Position numbers and translations under genes: made by a program. Shown here in pieces: positions 59,110 to 64,000 of a stretch of 64,000 bases of DNA. Positions within the stretch are counted from its first letter, which is position 1. Each line of letters starts with the position of its first letter. This stretch comes from Azophilus sp963663395 (GTDB lineage: Bacteria; Pseudomonadota; Gammaproteobacteria; Pseudomonadales; Azotimanducaceae), in the NCBI GenBank assembly GCA_963663395.1, contig OY760226.1, forward strand, positions 4,464,001 to 4,528,000. The letters run 5' to 3'. The notes under the pieces are model-generated. The model saw only the letters and a program-made list of their open reading frames with translations. It made no database searches and was not told where the DNA came from.

Positions 59110-61932
59110 ATGTGGAATTCCATGAAGGTAACGTCGAAACATTTGGCGGCGTGGGCGTTCGCGGTTTGCGCTGCCGGCGTTCAGGCACAGGACAGGGTCG
59201 CCACCCCGACCGGGGTGCTGCAGGCCACCAGCGAGCAGCGACAGGTGCTGGTGATGCCGCTTGCGGCTCCCGCGGCGCCAGGAACAGAGGTCATAGCGGG
59301 CATGCCGGTCGAGGTTTCCGCCGAAGGCGACTTCGTGGTGTATCGCGTCCGTCATGGCGAACGCACCCACACCGCTTACAACCCGGTTGACGGCGCTGGC
59401 CGCTGGCTGGCCTTCGACCCGGAGCAAGGCCGGTTCAACGAGGTCGCTTCGAGCCTTCTCGTACGCATGGCCTCCTTCGACGAACTGGAGACGCTTATCG
59501 ACCGGGCCGGGGCTCTGGGCGGCAAGGCCTACCCTTCGATGGGCTGGGCACTGCTCCGCATGCCGAAGCAGGTCAACCCGGCCGACGCTGCCCGAAGCCT
59601 GGCATCCTACCCATCGGTCAAGAGCGCGGAACTGCTGTTGCGCGCCGACGTTCAGGTTCCCATGCAAGTCCCACCCCGGGGCAACTCCGGCTTCGCGCCG
59701 GAGATTCACAGGCCCTGGCCTGCAGTTTCGCCGCCCGTGGCCCCCCTCGTCAGGCTCGCCACCGAGCCCACGAGCAGGGCTGCGGCCTCCGCGCGTCGGG
59801 CATCAATCGGCGACGGCTATCCGACGAACGCAAAAGATGCGCTGGGGCCGGACTTGCTAGCGATATTCGGGGACATCCTGATCCAGTCCGAAGAGATAGT
59901 CATCACCGCCTCGGTCTACAACTGGGGCGCGGTAAAGTCCGAGGCGACCCAATTGGTCTTCGCCATCAACGACGAGCCGATTTGGAACGAGTCGAATCTC
60001 TGGGCCGAAACCGTCGAAGTGCCGGAAATCGACCCGCGGAGCCGCGTCGCCTGGGATGTCACATTTATCTTGAGCCAATTCTCCCCGGGGCAGGACTACT
60101 ACATGGTCATGCAGGCCGAGGAGACCGCCTCCGAGCACCCAGGACGATCCTTTACGAACCGGGACTACAAGGGTTTCTCCCTGGACGTTTCCGGCCAAGT
60201 GGTCGTGCGCTGCCAACGGCCGGTGCCGGGAGGCGGCTCGGCAGGTGCAGACGATCCTCTGGCCGGCATGCAGTGGCACCTCAGCAACACGGGCCAACGG
60301 GCATTCGCGAGCAACGGGGGAATGCCCGGCGAAGACCTCGACATGCGCGAAGCGCTGGCGGCAGGGGATGCAGGCCGGGGGGTACAGATCGCCGTGGCCG
60401 ATACCGGGCTGGAGATCTGTCATCCAGACCTGGCCGAAAATGTCGAACCCGGTGCCTCGTTCAACTTCAACCTGAGTGAATGGAGCGGCACCCGGGTCGG
60501 GGACCCCTTCAACCCAGCGGCCCTCGGCGGCCACGGCACATCAGTCGCCGGCACGGCCGCCGCCGTCCAGCGCAATGGCCTCGGCGGCAGGGGCGTCGCG
60601 GCGGAAGCCAGGTTACGCGGCTACAACCTGCTGGAAGCAATCGACTGGCCCCGTGCCTGGATGGACTCGCTGGGCGGCAGCACCATGAACCCGAACTCGA
60701 GCGATGTCGACATCTTCAACATGAGCTTCGGCGGGCTGGGATATGTGGGCAATCCCGACCCCAATGCCGAAATCGCAGTGTTTCAACACGGCGTCAAGAA
60801 CCTGCGGGGCGGCCTGGGCGCGATCTATGTCAAATCGGCGGGCAACGGTTTCAACAGCTGCCGGTCGATTCCGCGCAGCGTCAACGAACTGATCGGCTGC
60901 AACTCCGCCAACGCCGATGCCACGAACAACATGCCCTACCTCATCGTGGTCGGCGCTTTCAACGCCGCGGGCGAGCGGGCGAGCTACGCCTCTGTCGGTT
61001 CCAATCTCTGGATCAGCGCGCCGGCGGGCGAGTACGGTCGCAACCATCCCGCAATCATCACCACCGACCAGATGGGGCACAGCCGGGGTTACGACGTGCT
61101 CTTTCCAAGGGGCCTCACCCTGGACGAAAGCGTCAACACCAACGGGAATTACATCAGTTCATTCAACGGCACCTCGGCCGCCGCGCCGAACACCGCGGGA
61201 GCCATTGCGCTGCTGCTGGCGAAGCATCCGGGGTTAACCTGGCGCGACATCAAGCATGTTCTGGCCAGGACAGCACGCCGGATCGACCCGGACAGACCGG
61301 AAGTGCGCTACGGCCTCGGCGGCGCGGCCTACCTTCTGCAGGAACCATGGAAAGACGAAGACCCGGCCGAGCGGGCCCGCAACTGGTACCGTTTCGGCCC
61401 GTCCCCTTACACCCTGCAATTGCCCTGGGTGACCAATGCAGCGGGCTACGGTTTCCACAACTGGTACGGCTTCGGCGCGCTGTCCGTGGACGACGCCATG
61501 GAATACGCGGCCTCCTACACGCCGGGTAGCTTGGGTGAGTTCACCGAAACCTCCACATTCGACAGCAACGTCGCCGCCGACATTCCGGACTTCGACAGCG
61601 GCGGCCTGACCCAGACCCTTGTCGTCACCGGGCTGTCCACCGATGCCAACATCGAAGCGGTGACGCTGGAAGTCGACGTGACGCACCCGTTCACCAATGA
61701 TCTCGGCATTCACCTGATGTCGCCATCGGGTACCGAGAGCATCCTCAACCCGGTTTTCAACGACGTGCTGGCCGGCAACGCCGACCTCGACTGGCACCTG
61801 CTCAGCAACGCCTTCTACGGCGAATCGCCCAATGGCGAGTGGACGCTGAAAATTGTCGATGCAGCGCCGGAAGATGCGGGCACGCTGAATGCCTGGCGCC
61901 TGCGCTTTGCTCTGGGCGTGCATCCCGACTGA
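59110..61932 (+). CDS. Secreted S8 subtilisin-like serine protease with a C-terminal P (proprotein convertase) domain
   Basis: About 940 residues; ATG 59110 chosen, with GTG 59092 overlapping the upstream gene as alternative. Signal peptide about residues 1-27, ending GVQAQ. A long N-terminal region (to about 380) includes a propeptide-like part and a CARDB-like beta segment (VITASVYNWGAVKSEATQLV). The S8 domain has Asp in IAVADTGLEICHPDL, His in GGHGTSVAGTAAA and Ser in SSFNGTSAAAPNTAG. The last 130 residues form a P domain (VTLEVDVTHPFTNDLGIHLM, SPSGTES, FYGESPNGEWTLKIVD). This kexin-like order occurs in secreted proteases. Its partner is probably the repeat protein upstream. Confidence 0.9.
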   Translation: MWNSMKVTSKHLAAWAFAVCAAGVQAQDRVATPTGVLQATSEQRQVLVMPLAAPAAPGTEVIAGMPVEVSAEGDFVVYRVRHGERTHTAYNPVDGAGRWLAFDPEQGRFNEVASSLLVRMASFDELETLIDRAGALGGKAYPSMGWALLRMPKQVNPADAARSLASYPSVKSAELLLRADVQVPMQVPPRGNSGFAPEIHRPWPAVSPPVAPLVRLATEPTSRAAASARRASIGDGYPTNAKDALGPDLLAIFGDILIQSEEIVITASVYNWGAVKSEATQLVFAINDEPIWNESNLWAETVEVPEIDPRSRVAWDVTFILSQFSPGQDYYMVMQAEETASEHPGRSFTNRDYKGFSLDVSGQVVVRCQRPVPGGGSAGADDPLAGMQWHLSNTGQRAFASNGGMPGEDLDMREALAAGDAGRGVQIAVADTGLEICHPDLAENVEPGASFNFNLSEWSGTRVGDPFNPAALGGHGTSVAGTAAAVQRNGLGGRGVAAEARLRGYNLLEAIDWPRAWMDSLGGSTMNPNSSDVDIFNMSFGGLGYVGNPDPNAEIAVFQHGVKNLRGGLGAIYVKSAGNGFNSCRSIPRSVNELIGCNSANADATNNMPYLIVVGAFNAAGERASYASVGSNLWISAPAGEYGRNHPAIITTDQMGHSRGYDVLFPRGLTLDESVNTNGNYISSFNGTSAAAPNTAGAIALLLAKHPGLTWRDIKHVLARTARRIDPDRPEVRYGLGGAAYLLQEPWKDEDPAERARNWYRFGPSPYTLQLPWVTNAAGYGFHNWYGFGALSVDDAMEYAASYTPGSLGEFTETSTFDSNVAADIPDFDSGGLTQTLVVTGLSTDANIEAVTLEVDVTHPFTNDLGIHLMSPSGTESILNPVFNDVLAGNADLDWHLLSNAFYGESPNGEWTLKIVDAAPEDAGTLNAWRLRFALGVHPD

Positions 61933-62250
61933 CCCCCAGGCAAAATCGCCCAGCCGCACGCCAGCCACCCGGACCGCTCGGGTCCACTCCCACTCGTAAC
62001 GAAGCCAGCGCAGGCGTTGCCGGCCCGCCGCGTCCCGCGCTCGGCCCCCCGGTCGCCCCGCCGCCTCGGACCGAGCCCCGGAAGCAGCGGTAACGCCGGG
62101 TTCCGGCATCGCCCGCCCTTCGGATCGAAGCCAATGCACCGAATTCACAGCGGGGACATTGCTGAATTGCTTTGACCCACCCGCGCAAAGGGGTGTACCG
62201 CGAAAACAAGACGGTTAGAATGCGCCGTTCTGCGAATCGAGGAACCGTTC
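61933..62250. other. Intergenic stretch without a supported gene
   Basis: GC-rich spacer between the protease and fdxA. The final 70 bp are less GC-rich and should contain the fdxA promoter, but no clear -35/-10 pair stands out. Confidence 0.5.
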
Positions 62251-62574
62251 ATGACCTTCGTGGTAGGAGAGTCCTGCATCAAGTGCAAACTGACGGACTG
62301 CGTGGAAGTCTGTCCCGTCGATTGCTTCTATGAAGGCCCGAACATGCTGGTCATCCATCCGGACGAATGCATCGACTGCGCACTCTGTGAACCGGAGTGC
62401 CCGGTGGAGGCCATTTTCTCGGAAGATGAACTGCCCGACGGCCAGGAGGATTTCCTCGATCTCAACCTGCGTCTCGCCGAGACCTGGCCAAACATCACCG
62501 AAGCGAAGGATCCGCCGCCCGATTCCGACGACTGGCGCGAAGTCGCGGAAAAACGGCATCTGCTGGAGGAATAA
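62251..62574 (+). CDS. fdxA: 7Fe ferredoxin FdxA
   Basis: 107 residues, the normal length. CIKCKLTDCVEVCPVDCFYE and CIDCALCEPECPVEAI carry the Cys ligands of one [3Fe-4S] and one [4Fe-4S] cluster, as in Azotobacter FdI-type ferredoxins. The C-terminal LAETWPNITEAKDPPPDSDD is typical of the family. In Pseudomonas-like genomes fdxA neighbours mutS; here two genes have been inserted between them. Confidence 0.93.
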   Translation: MTFVVGESCIKCKLTDCVEVCPVDCFYEGPNMLVIHPDECIDCALCEPECPVEAIFSEDELPDGQEDFLDLNLRLAETWPNITEAKDPPPDSDDWREVAEKRHLLEE

Positions 62575-62770
62575 CCCAGCCGCTTTACCTGTTGCAGGTG
62601 CTGGTCGGCACCTGAATGCTCCCCCACAATTGCATTGCGCGCGGGTTGCCGCACAGCCGGTTCGGCGATGTTTTGACGGGGCCTTGCCTTCAGGTCGCCC
62701 ATGCGGGCCAGGAGCCTGCGCCACAGGAATTCACGGCCGCAAATTCGCTCTCATCCACGCCCTTGACCGC

Positions 62771-64000
62771 TTACGCGTTCAGCGCCATCTCCGCCGCCCG
62801 CTGCAGGTTGCGCTCGAGTTGTTCGAAGCCCGGCTCGTACTGCACCGGCACCTGCACCGCCTCCCCCTGGTAGTGCTGCTGAGCCGCAGCGCGCAGGGTC
62901 CAGTTCGGGTCCAGCAGGTGCGGGCGGGCCAGGCAGCACAGATCCGCCCGGCGCGCCGCCAGAATGCTGTTGACGTGATCCACCTCGAAGATGTTGCCCA
63001 CCGCCATGGTCGGTACCCCCACATCGTTGCGGATGCGGTCGGCGAACGGGGTCTGGAACATGCGGCCGTACACCGGCTCCGCGTCCGGGCTGGTCTGCCC
63101 TGCGGAAACATCGATGATGTCCACCCCCACGTCCTTGAGCGCCCTGGCGATTTCCACCGCCTCTGCGGCGGTGACACCAAGGTCTCCCACCCAATCGTTT
63201 GACGAAATCCGCACGGAGATCGGCTTGCGTTCCGGCCAGACTTCCCGAACCGCTGCAAAGACCTCCTGCGGAAACCGCATCCGGTTTTCGAGCGAGCCGC
63301 CATAGCGGTCCGAACGCCGGTTCAGCAGGGGCGTGATGAAGGCCGACATCAGGTAGCCGTGCGCGTAGTGCAGTTCCAGCATGTCGAAGCCGGTCCGGGC
63401 GCCCCGCCGGGCTGCCTCCACGTAATCGTCGCGCACCTGCTCCATGTCGGCCCGGGTCATCTGCCGCGGCACCTGGTTGATGGGAGAATACGGTGTCGCC
63501 GATGCGCTGATCAGGGGCCAGTTGCCGCTCGGCAGGGGTTCGTCCATGCCTTCCCAGCCCAACCCGGTGGAGCCCTTCGGCCCGGCGTGGCCGAGCTGCA
63601 GGCAGATTTTCGCCTGGCTGTGCCCGTGCACGAACTCGACGATCCGGCGCCAGGCCGCTTCCTGCTCGTCGTTCCAGATTCCCGCGCAGCCGGGCGTGAT
63701 GCGCGCATCGGGGCCAACGTCCGTCATCTCCGTATAGATCAGCCCGGCGCCGCCCTTGGCCAGCGCCCCGTAGTGCACCAGGTGCCAGTCGTCGGGCACG
63801 CCCTCGGCGGCGCTGTACATCGACATCGGCGATACCACCACGCGATTGACCAGCTCCATGTCGCGCAGCCGGTACGGCGTGAACATCGGCGCGACGGGAC
63901 TGTCGCAATTCACCCCTGCACCCCGCTGGAATTCCAGTTCCACGCTCTCCAGCCAGGCCTTGTCGCGCAGCCGCAGGTTCTCGTGGCTGACGCGCTGACT
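62771..64000 (-). CDS. C-terminal, old-yellow-enzyme-like half of a salicylyl-CoA 5-hydroxylase-type bifunctional oxidoreductase (5' end outside window)
   Basis: The open frame continues leftward from the window edge, about 409 codons. The N-terminal piece reads SQRVSHENLRLRDKAWLESV, the linker found in bifunctional salicylyl-CoA 5-hydroxylase/oxidoreductases between an FAD monooxygenase and an old-yellow-enzyme domain. The OYE part is complete: MFTPYRLRDMELVNRVVVSP, QLGHAGPKGSTGLGWEG, FDMLELHYAHGYLMSAFITP, LLNRRSDRYGGSLENRMRFP and the C-terminal LCCLARPHLLDPNW. It binds FMN. The FAD domain must lie beyond position 64000. The role would be hydroxylation of an aromatic acyl-CoA, in line with the catabolic island. 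Confidence 0.8.
   Translation of the reverse strand, partial: SQRVSHENLRLRDKAWLESVELEFQRGAGVNCDSPVAPMFTPYRLRDMELVNRVVVSPMSMYSAAEGVPDDWHLVHYGALAKGGAGLIYTEMTDVGPDARITPGCAGIWNDEQEAAWRRIVEFVHGHSQAKICLQLGHAGPKGSTGLGWEGMDEPLPSGNWPLISASATPYSPINQVPRQMTRADMEQVRDDYVEAARRGARTGFDMLELHYAHGYLMSAFITPLLNRRSDRYGGSLENRMRFPQEVFAAVREVWPERKPISVRISSNDWVGDLGVTAAEAVEIARALKDVGVDIIDVSAGQTSPDAEPVYGRMFQTPFADRIRNDVGVPTMAVGNIFEVDHVNSILAARRADLCCLARPHLLDPNWTLRAAAQQHYQGEAVQVPVQYEPGFEQLERNLQRAAEMALNA

Noticed and set aside
1..64000. CRISPR arrays, rRNA and complete tRNA genes
   Set aside because: No regularly spaced repeats, no rRNA-like sequence and no complete cloverleaf were seen on either strand.

Overview
The window is GC-rich bacterial DNA that reads best as a gammaproteobacterium. 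The strongest evidence is the right-hand housekeeping block lysC-alaS-recX-recA on the minus strand, divergent from mutS and followed by fdxA. This order is familiar from Pseudomonas-like genomes, but csrA is missing downstream of lysC and no cinA lies between recA and mutS. Many decayed insertion sequences, two group II intron copies and several half-deleted genes suggest a lineage with heavy mobile-element turnover. I cannot name the genus from sequence alone.

Layout. 1-7.2 kb: a type VI secretion cluster. tssK (runs off the left edge), a TssJ-like lipoprotein with two tandem domains, and tssH/clpV lie on the minus strand, divergent from tssE-tssF-tssG. 7.2-9.9 kb: a large MalT/LAL-type LuxR regulator. 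10.4-23 kb: an accessory zone of IS elements and remnants, an SDR gene lacking its catalytic segment, a VOC protein, a chimeric Rpn nuclease, an MntA/HepT-type pair with a nonsense-mutated HepT, a methyltransferase, a PhzF protein, a TMEM175-like channel, a SUMF1-like secreted protein, and fragments of a sulfatase, a metallophosphoesterase and IS6/IS21-like elements. 23-28.3 kb: a five-gene metal operon transcribed leftwards: Fur-family regulator, CbiM-like membrane component, fused EcfT-EcfA, COG0523/CobW GTPase and a WD40 protein. It has an operator-like palindrome at its head and a duplicated start region before the GTPase. 28.4-30.5 kb: a MATE transporter followed by a second, differently deleted Rpn gene.

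30.5-44.4 kb is a catabolic island. It holds a phthalate-type set (decarboxylase, dihydrodiol dehydrogenase, FMN/2Fe-2S reductase and a divergent Rieske oxygenase), then a PhzF protein, a dienelactone-hydrolase-like protein, a type B carboxylesterase, an NAD salvage pair (nicotinate phosphoribosyltransferase plus cysteine hydrolase), an acyl-CoA synthetase, an SDR and a luciferase-like flavin oxidoreductase. 44.5-49.4 kb: a nicX-like (2,5-dihydroxypyridine dioxygenase family) gene split by a 3.7 kb element. The element has 12-bp imperfect inverted ends, a 4-bp target duplication, an IS1634-family transposase and two inverted, nearly identical 832-bp ORF-less group II introns, one just inside each end. 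Removing the element and one duplicated CTAA restores an open 369-codon gene.

49.5-62.6 kb is the core block. Two genes are inserted between mutS and fdxA: a secreted protein with two repeats and an S8 subtilase with a C-terminal P domain. The window ends in the C-terminal, old-yellow-enzyme-like half of a protein resembling bifunctional salicylyl-CoA 5-hydroxylase/oxidoreductase, which agrees with an aromatic-degrading lifestyle. All functional assignments rest on motif recognition; no database search was run.
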